Shown here: in pieces, positions 37,053 to 45,213 of the stretch
Position numbering within the stretch: position 1 is the stretch's first letter
Layout of the letters: every line of letters begins with the position of its first letter
Assembly: GCA_016722655.1 (NCBI GenBank)
Contig: JADKIR010000002.1
Span: 1-59,597, forward strand
Length of the DNA stretch: 59,597 bases
Source: Cytophagaceae bacterium
Lineage (GTDB): Bacteria; Bacteroidota; Bacteroidia; Cytophagales; Spirosomataceae
Direction: 5' to 3'
Notes under the pieces: generated by a model
What the model saw: the letters and a program-made list of their open reading frames with translations, nothing else
The model's database searches: none
What the model was told of the DNA's origin: nothing
Position numbers and translations under genes: made by a program

Positions 37053-37160
37053 TTATTTACCTTTTTGTTTCTCCATCTGCTTTTCAGCTTCTTCTGATTC
37101 TTTTATTTTTGCGGTCAGGAGGTCGAAATACTCTGTGACTCTCCATCTATTAATTTCCAT
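37053..37160 (-). CDS. Probable -1 frameshift extension of the tail assembly chaperone
   Basis: In the frame one base back from the end of the gene at 37115-37813, an open stretch reads NRWRVTEYFDLLTAKIKESE followed by EAEKQMEKQKGK and stops at 37053. A local ATG at 37160 could also start it. The charged, helical tail just before a tape measure gene is what programmed frameshifting of G/GT-type chaperones produces. No classical slippery heptamer is obvious, so a sequencing indel is the alternative. Confidence 0.5.
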   Translation of the reverse strand: MEINRWRVTEYFDLLTAKIKESEEAEKQMEKQKGK

Positions 37161-37813
37161 AATCCCTCGTAAATCTCCATCAGCGAGGCGATATTTTGAC
37201 CGATAGTCTGCCCTTTCTCTGTCTCTGATAACATCGAATAATTGTGTAGTGAATGGGAAAACTCCGTTTCTGTCAGACTTTTTAAATATGTCAGCGTACC
37301 ATGTTGAGATAAGTCCTGAAAGTTTATGAAACGGTTCAATGGAGTACGCAAAAAAAAAGCAAGTAAATTCATAGTACTTCCATCTGGCAATATGGCAATA
37401 TTATTTTCAACCCATATTTTAATTTTCTTCTGTGAATAGTTAATGTCATATTCTGCCGGATCTTCTGATTCATCAAAAAACCAAACTGCTGAAATATCAT
37501 AAACTAAAGTAAGATTGTTGCTTTGTTGTCTCCTGAATTTTAATGTCTGTGTTAACCTTTGAACTTCTGCAATTCTTCTTTCAGGGGTTAAACTATTGTC
37601 ATTTGTGAATTTATCAACCATATCAAGAAATTCAGTCATTACGGCATCCGTAACTTTAAACTGATTATGATTGTCAACTATATTTTGAAAGGACCTAAAT
37701 CTATTAAAGTAAATTGGTAATCCTCCATCCGTAAATTGATAATAGTCAATTCCATTGCAAGTAAATGCAAGTTCTTTTTTTGCTTCTTTTAGGAAAAATT
37801 CATTTTGTGTCAT
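37115..37813 (-). CDS. Putative tail assembly chaperone
   Basis: 232 residues (MTQNEFFLKEAKKELAFTCN...), positioned directly upstream of the tape measure gene like the G protein of lambda-type phages. It holds a conserved-looking middle (YDISAVWFFDESEDPAEYDI) and ends abruptly with ESQSISTS while another frame continues (see 37053-37160). It would bind the tape measure and tail tube during assembly. Confidence 0.6.
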   Translation of the reverse strand: MTQNEFFLKEAKKELAFTCNGIDYYQFTDGGLPIYFNRFRSFQNIVDNHNQFKVTDAVMTEFLDMVDKFTNDNSLTPERRIAEVQRLTQTLKFRRQQSNNLTLVYDISAVWFFDESEDPAEYDINYSQKKIKIWVENNIAILPDGSTMNLLAFFLRTPLNRFINFQDLSQHGTLTYLKSLTETEFSHSLHNYSMLSETEKGQTIGQNIASLMEIYEGLWKLIDGESQSISTS

Positions 37814-37928
37814 AAATCCAAGATCCGTTTTTTATTGATAATTGTTTTGAATAAACTGTCCTTTTTGACTTTAAAATCTCTTTTATTTTTTCCCATTCAC
37901 CGTGTTTTAGAAAAGTATTTGTTTCCAT
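37800..37928 (-). CDS. Small protein of unknown function
   Basis: 42 residues (METNTFLKHGEWEKIKEILK...) overlapping the start of the following gene by 14 bases. It sits exactly in the gap between two tail genes. No recognised domain. Confidence 0.5.
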   Translation of the reverse strand: METNTFLKHGEWEKIKEILKSKRTVYSKQLSIKNGSWIYDTK

Positions 37929-37930
37929 AA

Positions 37931-38377
37931 TCAACAATTTTCAAAATCTCCTGGTCTCGCTGTAAATTGGTATGAAATTGAATAAGCCTCCAATTCGGGG
38001 TAATCCTCAATGGCACCTATTTTTTTAAGTACCGATTGAGTATTGTAGTCAAATTCTTGAGCTTTGATATTCATTCTATTTAATAAGTCAAGAATATGAT
38101 AAAACTTAACAAACTTTGAAATAACAATCATTTCGACTGTAAATGTCATTTCTCCGAATTTTGAATCATTATTTGCCCGGCCTCCATTGATAATATGAGC
38201 TACCTGAATATCGTAATTATCATCTGGCAAAAATGGATCTATTTTATTTCCGGCATAAATACCGAGTTGATTCTTTTTTTCGTGAGCATTAAAATACATT
38301 TTAGCAATACCATCAACGGCATCGACTGTTTTGTAATTCTCACGAATCTTTGAGTTTATTTCGATTATTGTTTTCAT
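37931..38377 (-). CDS. Tail completion/connector protein
   Basis: 148 residues (MKTIIEINSKIRENYKTVDA...), in a run of short overlapping genes before the tape measure gene, where head-tail joining and tail terminator proteins are encoded. Beta-rich composition suits a tail terminator-like fold. Overlaps its upstream gene by four bases. Confidence 0.55.
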   Translation of the reverse strand: MKTIIEINSKIRENYKTVDAVDGIAKMYFNAHEKKNQLGIYAGNKIDPFLPDDNYDIQVAHIINGGRANNDSKFGEMTFTVEMIVISKFVKFYHILDLLNRMNIKAQEFDYNTQSVLKKIGAIEDYPELEAYSISYQFTARPGDFENC

Positions 38378-38610
38378 TTTAAGTAAATGTTAATAATGCA
38401 TTTCGTTTTTGATTCTACAAAATACTCCACACTTGAAACCGTGAAGGTTACAGAATCAAGAACTTCATCATTTTCATCAATAAGCATATTTCGATTGAAA
38501 ATAATTATATCCCCGGAACTTGGAACATTTGGAATACTTAAATTGTGAAATTTTGGTATGTTATTCCCAAATTCTGATTTTGATAAGAATACAATGTTTA
38601 CTTTTTTCAT
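38374..38610 (-). CDS. Small connector-region protein
   Basis: 78 residues (MKKVNIVFLSKSEFGNNIPK...). Beta-rich with no motif I recognise. Overlaps both neighbours by four bases, so tightly coupled in the connector operon. Confidence 0.55.
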   Translation of the reverse strand: MKKVNIVFLSKSEFGNNIPKFHNLSIPNVPSSGDIIIFNRNMLIDENDEVLDSVTFTVSSVEYFVESKTKCIINIYLK

Positions 38611-39083
38611 AATATTTTCTTTACAAAATTAACTTCTATTTCTGAATTAAATGTTTGAATAACGGCATTTTCTTCGTCTTTTGTTAATGCAAAAATTTGG
38701 CCGTAATAATCTTCAAGGTATTGAGCTTTGTCAGCTTCTGAATCGTTCATAAATCCAATTTCAGCACTTTTTGTGTCAGAACTAAGCAATTGCCAATTTC
38801 TCATTAAATCACCGCTAAAAGTTAAATCTACGTGGCTTGTTTGAAGATTTTTTTTGTCTCTGGCTTTTTTATGGTACTTTGAATAAACCCCATCTGGCTT
38901 ATTGCTTTTTGTTGTCATTCTACCACCTATCGAATTACCTTTTTGTTGTATTCTGTCAGCAACTAAAACAACGGCATCCATTCCGGCCATCCTCAATGCC
39001 TTTTCTGTGGCTATTGGTAAACCGGTTTGAAATTCAGCTTTTAACTGAAGTAGTGTTGTTCCAAGGTTGCTTTCAATTTTCAT
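38607..39083 (-). CDS. HK97 gp10-like head-tail connector protein
   Basis: 158 residues with the early pattern ATEKALRMAGMDAVVLVADR and DLTFSGDLMRNWQLLSSDTK, typical of gp10-like/minor tail proteins of siphoviruses. Role in joining head and tail is from family knowledge. Overlaps the flanking genes. Confidence 0.75.
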   Translation of the reverse strand: MKIESNLGTTLLQLKAEFQTGLPIATEKALRMAGMDAVVLVADRIQQKGNSIGGRMTTKSNKPDGVYSKYHKKARDKKNLQTSHVDLTFSGDLMRNWQLLSSDTKSAEIGFMNDSEADKAQYLEDYYGQIFALTKDEENAVIQTFNSEIEVNFVKKIL

Positions 39084-39280
39084 ACCTTCAATAATTTACT
39101 TTTAACGGTTGCGAATGTACGGCCTGAATTAATTATTTCGCTACCTTTTTTTGTTACCACTTCAACAATCAATACTTCTGTACGAACTGAAATGACTTTT
39201 ACCAATTCACCTTTATTAGCGTAAATGTCCTTTGATTTTACCAGGGAATATACATCGTCAATCAGTCTGTATAATTGCAT
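39080..39280 (-). CDS. Small structural-module protein
   Basis: 66 residues (MQLYRLIDDVYSLVKSKDIY...) resembling a small beta-barrel (KGELVKVISVRTEVLIVEVV). Overlaps both neighbours; location suggests a head-tail connector role. Confidence 0.5.
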   Translation of the reverse strand: MQLYRLIDDVYSLVKSKDIYANKGELVKVISVRTEVLIVEVVTKKGSEIINSGRTFATVKSKLLKV

Positions 39281-39458
39281 TTTGTTTTATTACCTTATCG
39301 ACCTTTATATATTCGGTTTGAATCTTTTTAAATTCCGATTCAGCACGTTTTTGTAGTTCTTTTAATAAATCGGCTTCGGTTCTTTTGTTAAGCATTTTAT
39401 TTTCCAACGAAATTAAATATTTTTCGTCAAAAATCACTGATTCGTCTTTTTCTGTCAT
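39258..39458 (-). CDS. Small helical protein
   Basis: 66 residues, charged and helical (LENKMLNKRTEADLLKELQK...). It overlaps the next gene by 23 bases. No recognised family. Confidence 0.5.
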   Translation of the reverse strand: MTEKDESVIFDEKYLISLENKMLNKRTEADLLKELQKRAESEFKKIQTEYIKVDKVIKQNAIIQTD

Positions 39459-39516
39459 AGTTAATTTAAATTTTTCTTATACCTTTTCTTTTGGGCGATT
39501 TCCGCTTTGATCCGTT

Positions 39517-39894
39517 TTAATGGTTAATTTCAATTTCTTTTTGCGTTAGTTCTTTGAAAAGGTTCTGAACTTCATGAACATATTCTCTCTGTCCAATTGT
39601 AGTCGGCCCAAAATCAAAAACAAAACAATTGTCAACAACTGTAAATGATATTCTGTATTCTGAATGTTCAAAATACTTTTTATTGCCAATTTTGTATATT
39701 TTTTTAAAGCCAAAATTGTTTTTTAGTATTTCTTCTGTGAGGGGGATTCCCTTAAATGGCTCATATTCTAATATATTTGAATCAAAATAATCATTATCAA
39801 AAAATATTTTATTTTTGTGGGTTCCTATAACAGTGACAACTTCACCATTATAATTAATTTTATTTCCTTGCTTTAAATCTTTAGCTTGTATCAT
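39517..39894 (-). CDS. Phage protein of unknown function with LQNL...LT motif
   Basis: 125 residues (MIQAKDLKQGNKINYNGEVV...). The end YVHEVQNLFKELTQKEIEIN corresponds to a pattern (HxLQNLyxxLTgxEL) frequent in uncharacterised Bacteroidota phage proteins, and LTEEILKNNFGFKK belongs to the same family. It has no known role; its presence amid structural genes suggests a recurrent moron. Confidence 0.6.
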   Translation of the reverse strand: MIQAKDLKQGNKINYNGEVVTVIGTHKNKIFFDNDYFDSNILEYEPFKGIPLTEEILKNNFGFKKIYKIGNKKYFEHSEYRISFTVVDNCFVFDFGPTTIGQREYVHEVQNLFKELTQKEIEINH

Positions 39895-39969
39895 TTCTAA
39901 TTGTTTGACTATGCCCCAAATTAAAACAATAAAAACAACATAAAAAAATATTTTACTGTATTTTTTATT

Positions 39970-41067
39970 TTAAATCATTGATTTATGATATACCCCTACT
40001 TTGTTATCACATTCCCAACACATCGAAACATCATCTAATGGTAAATTTGGCACCGACAACTCTAAAACCTTTCTATAAGTTTTATTCAATTCATCTTTCA
40101 GGTCTTTTGTATATTCCAGATTTCCTTTAGCCATATTATTTATTCTAAAACCGGCCATTTTTTCACCTAAAATATTGGCTGCAATCTTATTTGTCACGGC
40201 ATAACCTAATTCACTTGCATTTTGACATATAAACTCTTCAATCGAGCAAATAATATCAACATCTACGCAAATAAAACTTTCGATAGCTGTAAATTCTGAA
40301 ATATCGGTTAATTCATTTGCCACAAACGGATAAATGGAAAATTCATTGTTTTGGTCAAGTCCAATTAATTCATGCGGAATTACTGAAACTGTACTTTGTC
40401 CGTAACCGTCAAAACTCTCGCATGGATCACATGATTTGCATTTTGTTTCTTTAAACCGGTTACATGAAAGTTTACCGAGGTTAAATTCAGTATCAGAACT
40501 TTGTCTTTCTAAAACTAAAATAATAGCCCGGTGATTATCAGAATCAATGCTTGTATTTATTGGAATAGAATTGATTTTGTTGGCTTCTAAGGATATTTCT
40601 TCTGGTGATTCATACAATACCTCATTTGTTTCGTAATCAATCAATTTAGCCTTACAATTCGTTGTCACAAGTGGGTAAATTGATATTGAGTTGAAAGTTC
40701 CAATAATATATTTTGAATCTGCAGTAGTAAAAAGTATCCCAATCTTTGTTTCGGAAAACTCATTCGATTCAATTGGTCTTAAAATCCTGGCTTTTTCAGA
40801 TTTATAAATTGTTTCGTTCAATTTTACTCTTTTTGTGGCCCGAAGTAAAACGTCCTTAATATCGTGTTTAAGTTGATTTATTGCATTAGTTCGGCACTTT
40901 TTAAATACATCGAAAAATGTCTCTTGGTCACCGTCTGCAATCTTATCCATAAGCTCATTACTCATGCCTTCAATGTCGTTAACCCAAAGAACTGCATTCT
41001 GTGTATTGTGACACCCTTTAACGCCTATAATTCCATCAAAACAATTATTAACATCCATGATTTTCAA
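39970..41067 (-). CDS. Structural protein of unknown role
   Basis: 365 residues with a Cys-rich patch (NRFKETKCKSCDPCESFDGY...) in the middle and a helical C-terminus ending CWECDNKVGVYHKSMI. It starts a transcript of its own, following a terminator and -7 element at 41084-41130. Tail sheath or connector roles are possible; not recognised. Confidence 0.55.
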   Translation of the reverse strand: MKIMDVNNCFDGIIGVKGCHNTQNAVLWVNDIEGMSNELMDKIADGDQETFFDVFKKCRTNAINQLKHDIKDVLLRATKRVKLNETIYKSEKARILRPIESNEFSETKIGILFTTADSKYIIGTFNSISIYPLVTTNCKAKLIDYETNEVLYESPEEISLEANKINSIPINTSIDSDNHRAIILVLERQSSDTEFNLGKLSCNRFKETKCKSCDPCESFDGYGQSTVSVIPHELIGLDQNNEFSIYPFVANELTDISEFTAIESFICVDVDIICSIEEFICQNASELGYAVTNKIAANILGEKMAGFRINNMAKGNLEYTKDLKDELNKTYRKVLELSVPNLPLDDVSMCWECDNKVGVYHKSMI

Positions 41068-41083
41068 TATTTTAATTACAAAA

Positions 41084-41091
41084 CAAAAGTA
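41084..41091 (-). promoter_or_regulatory. Bacteroidota -7 element
   Basis: TACTTTTG on the minus strand, an exact TAnnTTTG, 27 bases before the ATG at 41057 or close to the start at 41067. It is directly downstream of a terminator, so it likely restarts transcription here. Confidence 0.5.
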
Positions 41092-41130
41092 ATAAAAAAA
41101 GACAAACGAAATTATATCATTTGTCTTTCA
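41092..41130 (-). terminator. Rho-independent terminator
   Basis: On the minus strand GACAAATG...CGTTTGTC pair around a short AT loop, followed by seven T. It follows the small gene ending at 41199. Confidence 0.65.
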
Positions 41131-41198
41131 TTAATTATTCAAACAATTCAAAACAATCAAACATCCAAAAAGGATATAATAATCAATATGAAGTATCT

Positions 41199-41318
41199 TT
41201 AACGGCAACTCGAGCAACCTCCTGAATTTGGCTTAGGCTTTGATGTTGAACTATTGCTACTTGGTTGAGGTCTTGATATATTGGCCGGCCTCCAAACTAT
41301 TCCAGGTTTATTTGCCAT
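41199..41318 (-). CDS. Small Cys/Ser-rich peptide
   Basis: 39 residues (MANKPGIVWRPANISRPQPS...) ending GGCSSCR. Pro/Ser-rich middle and a paired-cysteine end. Same strand and short gap to the membrane protein gene upstream. Function unknown. Confidence 0.45.
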   Translation of the reverse strand: MANKPGIVWRPANISRPQPSSNSSTSKPKPNSGGCSSCR

Positions 41319-41342
41319 TATTTTTAATATTTTTACGTGAAA

Positions 41343-41687
41343 CTATCTTTTACTTTCTAAATCTTTCCTTATTTTATTTGTAAAAATAATCAGAAATTCA
41401 GTCAAAAACCAAATCATAGGGTTTAAATTCACACAAACCACCATATAAAATATGTGCATCCATATTGAATATTGAGTAAATCCTGAAACAATTAGCAACA
41501 AATACGCTATTGATCCGATTACACTTGATGAACACGGAACACACAAACCCAAAGGCTTTCCCCAATATCTACCGAAATATCTTTCAATAAAATATCCTAA
41601 ATTTTCTAAAAGCATCTCAGGACGCAATAACCTGCACCATCCCACGCAAAAAAGGGAAATTAATAGAATATTGATTAAGTGGATCAT
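41343..41687 (-). CDS. Membrane protein with CVPC motif
   Basis: 114 residues with about three membrane helices and a KPLGLCVPCSSS loop around residues 46-57. Small membrane proteins with a CPxC-like loop are common next to tail genes in Bacteroidota phages, of unknown function. Its start overlaps the upstream stop. Confidence 0.6.
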   Translation of the reverse strand: MIHLINILLISLFCVGWCRLLRPEMLLENLGYFIERYFGRYWGKPLGLCVPCSSSVIGSIAYLLLIVSGFTQYSIWMHIFYMVVCVNLNPMIWFLTEFLIIFTNKIRKDLESKR

Positions 41688-42076
41688 TTGATAGAATTAA
41701 TTTTAGATTTAATTTTGTCTATCCTTTCTTTTTCTTCCAAAGTCCTTATCTCGGGTCCATATCCTTTTTTTAAGGCATCTTTTAAAAGTTTATTTCTTTC
41801 AGACCTTTCAGCTTTTTTTTGCTTTGACAATTCAATAGCTCTTAATTCTTCAGCTTTATCATTTAATTCATCTTGTGAATCTCTTTCTGTTTCAAGCAAT
41901 AAATCAGAGGTCAATTCTTTATAATTCGTTGTAGTTGTGCTTTCTTCAATATAGAATTTGGCACCTACCTTAACAACTTTTTTCACTATCAATACTTTTG
42001 ATTGAGGCTCTAAAATTTGAGCTTTAAGGCTTAGTGAAAAAACTGATAATATCAGCAATAGAAATATCTTTTTCAT
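41684..42076 (-). CDS. Secreted coiled-coil protein
   Basis: 130 residues: signal peptide (MKKIFLLLILSVFSLSLKAQ), then a charged coiled coil from about 60 (ETERDSQDELNDKAEELRAI...). Export to the periplasm is likely. A long 52-base overlap with the upstream LytTR-like gene suggests coupled expression. It could act in lysis or modify the host envelope. Confidence 0.6.
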   Translation of the reverse strand: MKKIFLLLILSVFSLSLKAQILEPQSKVLIVKKVVKVGAKFYIEESTTTTNYKELTSDLLLETERDSQDELNDKAEELRAIELSKQKKAERSERNKLLKDALKKGYGPEIRTLEEKERIDKIKSKINSIK

Positions 42077-42335
42077 TATTATTTAAAATTGGTTTTCTTC
42101 TCCGTGAAAATTCAAAACTCTGATTATTTTTTAAAATTACTTTTGATTCTGAAATGTCCTTTATGAATATAATGTTTACGGCAATTTTTCTATTTAATCT
42201 CAAAAATAAATCAGGATTTAACTCGATAACTTTTTTTAAAGTTTTAGATTCAGTTTTTTTTGTGCCATCCTCAAAATACAAATCACAATAAGGACCATCG
42301 GCAATTATTTTATATACTCCTCCAAACTCCTCCAA
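42024..42335 (-). CDS. LytTR-like DNA-binding protein
   Basis: 103 residues. The middle (FLRLNRKIAVNIIFIKDISE...KVILKNNQSFEFSRRRKPIL) follows the LytTR signature F.R.H.S..VN...I..I......L.....IPVSR. LytTR domains bind DNA as transcription regulators. No receiver domain is present, so this is a free-standing LytTR. It may regulate phage late genes or host genes. Confidence 0.7.
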   Translation of the reverse strand: MEEFGGVYKIIADGPYCDLYFEDGTKKTESKTLKKVIELNPDLFLRLNRKIAVNIIFIKDISESKVILKNNQSFEFSRRRKPILNNNEKDISIADIISFFTKP

Positions 42336-42654
42336 TATATGCTATTGTTATTTGATTGCCAATTTGACCAGGTACTATTTCACCGTTTGATTTTGGTAAA
42401 CCGGTAATTGTTTGACCGTTTGCCGTCGTAATAGATCCCGAAAATGTAATATTACCTGTTCCATGATTGACTATTTTACAAGAAAAACCATCTGAAACGG
42501 TTCCGAGCGTATAAGTGGCTGATGCACCAGTATGAACAATAATATAATTATCATCACCACTTGCAATGGTGGTAGATGTTCCGGTGACTGTTCTATTTAA
42601 GATAGAAGTGAATGCAAAAAATAAAACACATATTAAAAACGCTAATTTTTTCAT
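42310..42654 (-). CDS. Secreted small beta-rich protein
   Basis: About 114 residues from MKKLAFLICVLFFAF, a signal peptide; a start 10 codons earlier would spoil it. The rest is Thr/Gly-rich with GTGNITFSGSITTANGQTIT, like phage fibre or adhesin repeats. Overlaps the LytTR gene by 26 bases. Confidence 0.55.
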   Translation of the reverse strand: MKKLAFLICVLFFAFTSILNRTVTGTSTTIASGDDNYIIVHTGASATYTLGTVSDGFSCKIVNHGTGNITFSGSITTANGQTITGLPKSNGEIVPGQIGNQITIAYIGGVWRSI

Positions 42655-42673
42655 AAAATATTGATTTAAAATG

Positions 42674-43285
42674 TTAATAATCAATTCCGTTAAAATGCAA
42701 ATACCACCTCCTGTCCATTTCTGTTAAAACAAAACTACTCCCATGCTTAATTCCATATTTTACGGCACTTGGTGCAGTTGTCATGCTTCCTATGCAAGTT
42801 CCAGGAGTAAAAAAATAAGTAATATCCCCTGATTTGACAAAAATAGTATCTGAAAATTTGACACAATAAGTATTGTCGTAATAATTAAACAATGAATCAG
42901 AAAATCCCCAATATGAAAAAGTTATGTTTCGATTAAAATTCAAAGTATCAAAACGACTTGGTAAAGTTACCGTTAGGCTATCTTTGTTTAAGCTCACAAA
43001 TTCAGTTCTACGGCCTTGATAGTTACCTCCTGGATATTCTATTGTATCACTTGAATTAAGTTGCACTCCTACAATGTATTTATGTTCAACTTTGATTCTC
43101 ATTGCATCAGTATTTGTTCTCCAATCCAATATCCAAGGTTGAAAATCTCTTACGCCAATTCCGTAAAATCCTGACTTTGCAAGTGTGGTTGTGTCCGCAT
43201 CAAACACCGCCGTAGTCCTTTGCCTTTGAGCTAATGAAACTAATGAAACCAAAATAAACGATAAAATCAAAACTACTTTTTTCAT
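42674..43285 (-). CDS. Secreted protein of unknown function
   Basis: 203 residues with a signal peptide (MKKVVLILSFILVSLVSLAQ) and a beta-rich mature part. It is one of three signal-peptide genes in a row at 41684-43285. Unusual in a structural block. Role unknown; could be envelope-located superinfection exclusion. Confidence 0.6.
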   Translation of the reverse strand: MKKVVLILSFILVSLVSLAQRQRTTAVFDADTTTLAKSGFYGIGVRDFQPWILDWRTNTDAMRIKVEHKYIVGVQLNSSDTIEYPGGNYQGRRTEFVSLNKDSLTVTLPSRFDTLNFNRNITFSYWGFSDSLFNYYDNTYCVKFSDTIFVKSGDITYFFTPGTCIGSMTTAPSAVKYGIKHGSSFVLTEMDRRWYLHFNGIDY

Positions 43286-43287
43286 AT

Positions 43288-43599
43288 TTAAGCTCTTTTT
43301 GTTAGAAAAATATCACCTGTAAATTTATCTTCACTTGGACTATCTGTAAAAGGCAAATAGACCTTTATTTTATTTATTTCTATTGGATCAAAGTCGATTT
43401 CTTTAACCCATCTATTATTACTATCAAAAAACAAAGCTGAGATCTTTTTTGTCCCTAAAATATGTTCCACTTCATCTCCTTCTACCAAATCAACGACTGA
43501 AATGTTTTGGAATAGTGGTAATCTTGGAATAGCCGAATTCCCCGAATAACATATCCGGGGACTTACACAAGATTTTGATCCAAAAACTATTCTTTGCAT
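43288..43599 (-). CDS. Small structural-module protein
   Basis: 103 residues (MQRIVFGSKSCVSPRICYSG...). Beta-rich with pattern KVYLPFTDSPSEDKFTGDIF at the end. Two-base gap to the next gene. Not recognised. Confidence 0.5.
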   Translation of the reverse strand: MQRIVFGSKSCVSPRICYSGNSAIPRLPLFQNISVVDLVEGDEVEHILGTKKISALFFDSNNRWVKEIDFDPIEINKIKVYLPFTDSPSEDKFTGDIFLTKRA

Positions 43600-43604
43600 A
43601 AAGC

Positions 43605-43961
43605 TTAAACTATTTGAGGAGTTACATTCAAAATATCAGAAACTTTAAATTCAAAACATGATTTCCCTGTATCTTTAATTTCAACTTTTTGATTTTCGGA
43701 ATCAATAAAATAAACTTCATAAATTCCAGGGAAATGAATCGAAATATAACCAACTGGCAAAGTTTCTAATTCTACCGAGGCAATTCCATCTGCATTAGTT
43801 GTAACATCAATTTGATAAATTCGTTTTGATCTACCGGTAATATTGAATTTCAAATCTAATTCAGCGTTCAAAATGCCTAAATCAAAGGTCAAAACTTCCT
43901 CGCATTGGCTTATATTATCTACGTTGACACAATTACAGTTATCACAATTTCCGCAGCCCAT
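43605..43961 (-). CDS. Small protein with Cys-rich start and Ig-like body
   Basis: 118 residues beginning MGCGNCDNCNC and followed by a beta-rich body (ADGIASVELETLPVGYISIH). First gene of this minus-strand operon, with a -7 element just upstream. Cys cluster might bind a metal. Role unknown. Confidence 0.5.
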   Translation of the reverse strand: MGCGNCDNCNCVNVDNISQCEEVLTFDLGILNAELDLKFNITGRSKRIYQIDVTTNADGIASVELETLPVGYISIHFPGIYEVYFIDSENQKVEIKDTGKSCFEFKVSDILNVTPQIV

Positions 43962-43977
43962 ATCATTGTTTTTAACA

Positions 43978-44006
43978 CAAATATAAATAATACTTTGAAA
44001 ATCAAA
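43978..44006 (-). promoter_or_regulatory. Bacteroidota-type promoter
   Basis: TTTG (44003-44006) and TATATTTG (43978-43985) on the minus strand, 17 bases apart. It is 16 bases before the ATG of the gene at 43961, which begins the structural operon. Confidence 0.55.
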
Positions 44007-44137
44007 TATTGTTTGTAAAATCTATTGAAAAAATACGGGAATAAAAAAAAGATTAAAAATATTTAAAAATATTTTGTATTTTGCTTGCATAATTAAAAAT
44101 AGTGTTTTACCTTCACGTCATCAAACAAGAACAAAAA

Positions 44138-44350
44138 ATGACAATTGAAAAATTAGAAAATCAAGTAAAAGAAATAGTTAGCTGGGCAATTGCTAAATAT
44201 GGTTTTGATATTGCTTTTGAAAAATCGCAAAACGACCTTTCAGGACTTGCTTTAGATTATTTAAATTCGTCTATTGCATTTACTAATAAAATCCAAAACG
44301 ATAGCATCGCTAAAGGTGCTATCTTAACCTTATTAAACAATAACAATTAA
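44138..44350 (+). CDS. Small accessory protein of unknown function
   Basis: 70 residues from MTIEKLENQVKEIVSWAI; an upstream in-frame Met at 44102 gives an implausible hydrophobic addition. Short helical protein, first of the plus-strand island between structural genes and terminase. Confidence 0.5.
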   Translation: MTIEKLENQVKEIVSWAIAKYGFDIAFEKSQNDLSGLALDYLNSSIAFTNKIQNDSIAKGAILTLLNNNN

Positions 44351-44412
44351 ACAGTTTATAAAACCATGACCGAAAAAAAACGAGGTCAAAATAAATAAAA
44401 CAATCTAATATC

Positions 44413-45213
44413 ATGGAAAACAAAACAATCAACATTCAAATCAAAACATTGTTTGGTAACTTAATTTTCGAATACGAATCGGAAAACAACTCTATTAACG
44501 AAACTTTATTAGAGGCAATTAAAAGCGGTGCGGATTTGAGAGGTGCGGATTTGATAGGTGCGGATTTGAGACGTGCGGATTTGATCGGTGCGGATTTGAT
44601 CGGTGCGAATTTGATCGGTGCGGATTTGAGACGTGCGGATTTGAGCGATGCGAATTTGAGCGGTGCGGATTTGAGACGTGCGGATTTGAGCGATGCGGAT
44701 TTGAGCGATGCGGATTTGAGCGGTGCGGATTTGAGACGTGCGGATTTGAGACGTGCGGATTTGAGCGATGCGGATTTGAGACGTGCGGATTTGAGCGATG
44801 CGAATTTGAGCGATGCGGATTTGAGCGATGCGAATTTGAGCGATGCGGATTTGAGACGTGCGAATTTGAGCGGTGCGAATTTGAGCGATGCGAATTTGAG
44901 CGGTGCGGATTTGAGCGGTGCGAATTTGAGCGGTGCGAATTTGATCGGTGCGAATTTGAGCGGTGCGAATTTGATCGGTGCGGAAAATATAGAAACCGCA
45001 TATCTTCCAATTTTCTGCAAATGGACACCTTGCATAATTGGTGATAAAATAAAAATTGGGTGCAAAGAAAAAACAATTGAAGAATGGGATTATTTTTTTG
45101 CATCAAATGAAACTTTTGAAACTTCAAGAGATAGCGAACAATTTAAACAAATTGAGTCAGTCTATCTGGCTTACAAGGCTTACTATTTACATTTAAACAA
45201 AAAACAATCATGA
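44413..45213 (+). CDS. Pentapeptide-repeat protein
   Basis: 266 residues. From about residue 38 to 195 there is an unbroken run of about 31 A(D/N)LXX repeats (GADLRRADLSDANL...), which fold as a right-handed quadrilateral helix with the shape and charge of B-DNA. Relatives such as Qnr and MfpA bind DNA gyrase. Here the protein could shield host or phage gyrase or mimic DNA to block restriction enzymes. The C-terminal 70 residues are a non-repeat cap. The DNA repeats every 15 bases with very few differences, implying recent expansion. Confidence 0.9.
   Translation: MENKTINIQIKTLFGNLIFEYESENNSINETLLEAIKSGADLRGADLIGADLRRADLIGADLIGANLIGADLRRADLSDANLSGADLRRADLSDADLSDADLSGADLRRADLRRADLSDADLRRADLSDANLSDADLSDANLSDADLRRANLSGANLSDANLSGADLSGANLSGANLIGANLSGANLIGAENIETAYLPIFCKWTPCIIGDKIKIGCKEKTIEEWDYFFASNETFETSRDSEQFKQIESVYLAYKAYYLHLNKKQS
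44525..44985 (+). repeat. 15-bp tandem array within the pentapeptide gene
   Basis: About 31 copies of a 15-base unit such as GGTGCGGATTTGAGC with changes limited to a few positions (GGT/GAT, GAT/AAT, AGA/AGC/ATC). Such low variation at synonymous sites indicates recent unequal crossover or slippage. The array is GC-richer than its surroundings. Confidence 0.9.

Noticed and set aside
44436..45127. Two long antisense open frames opposite the pentapeptide gene
   Set aside because: The 15-bp repeat leaves several frames open without stops; the products are monotonous KSA/HRSN repeats with no coding logic.
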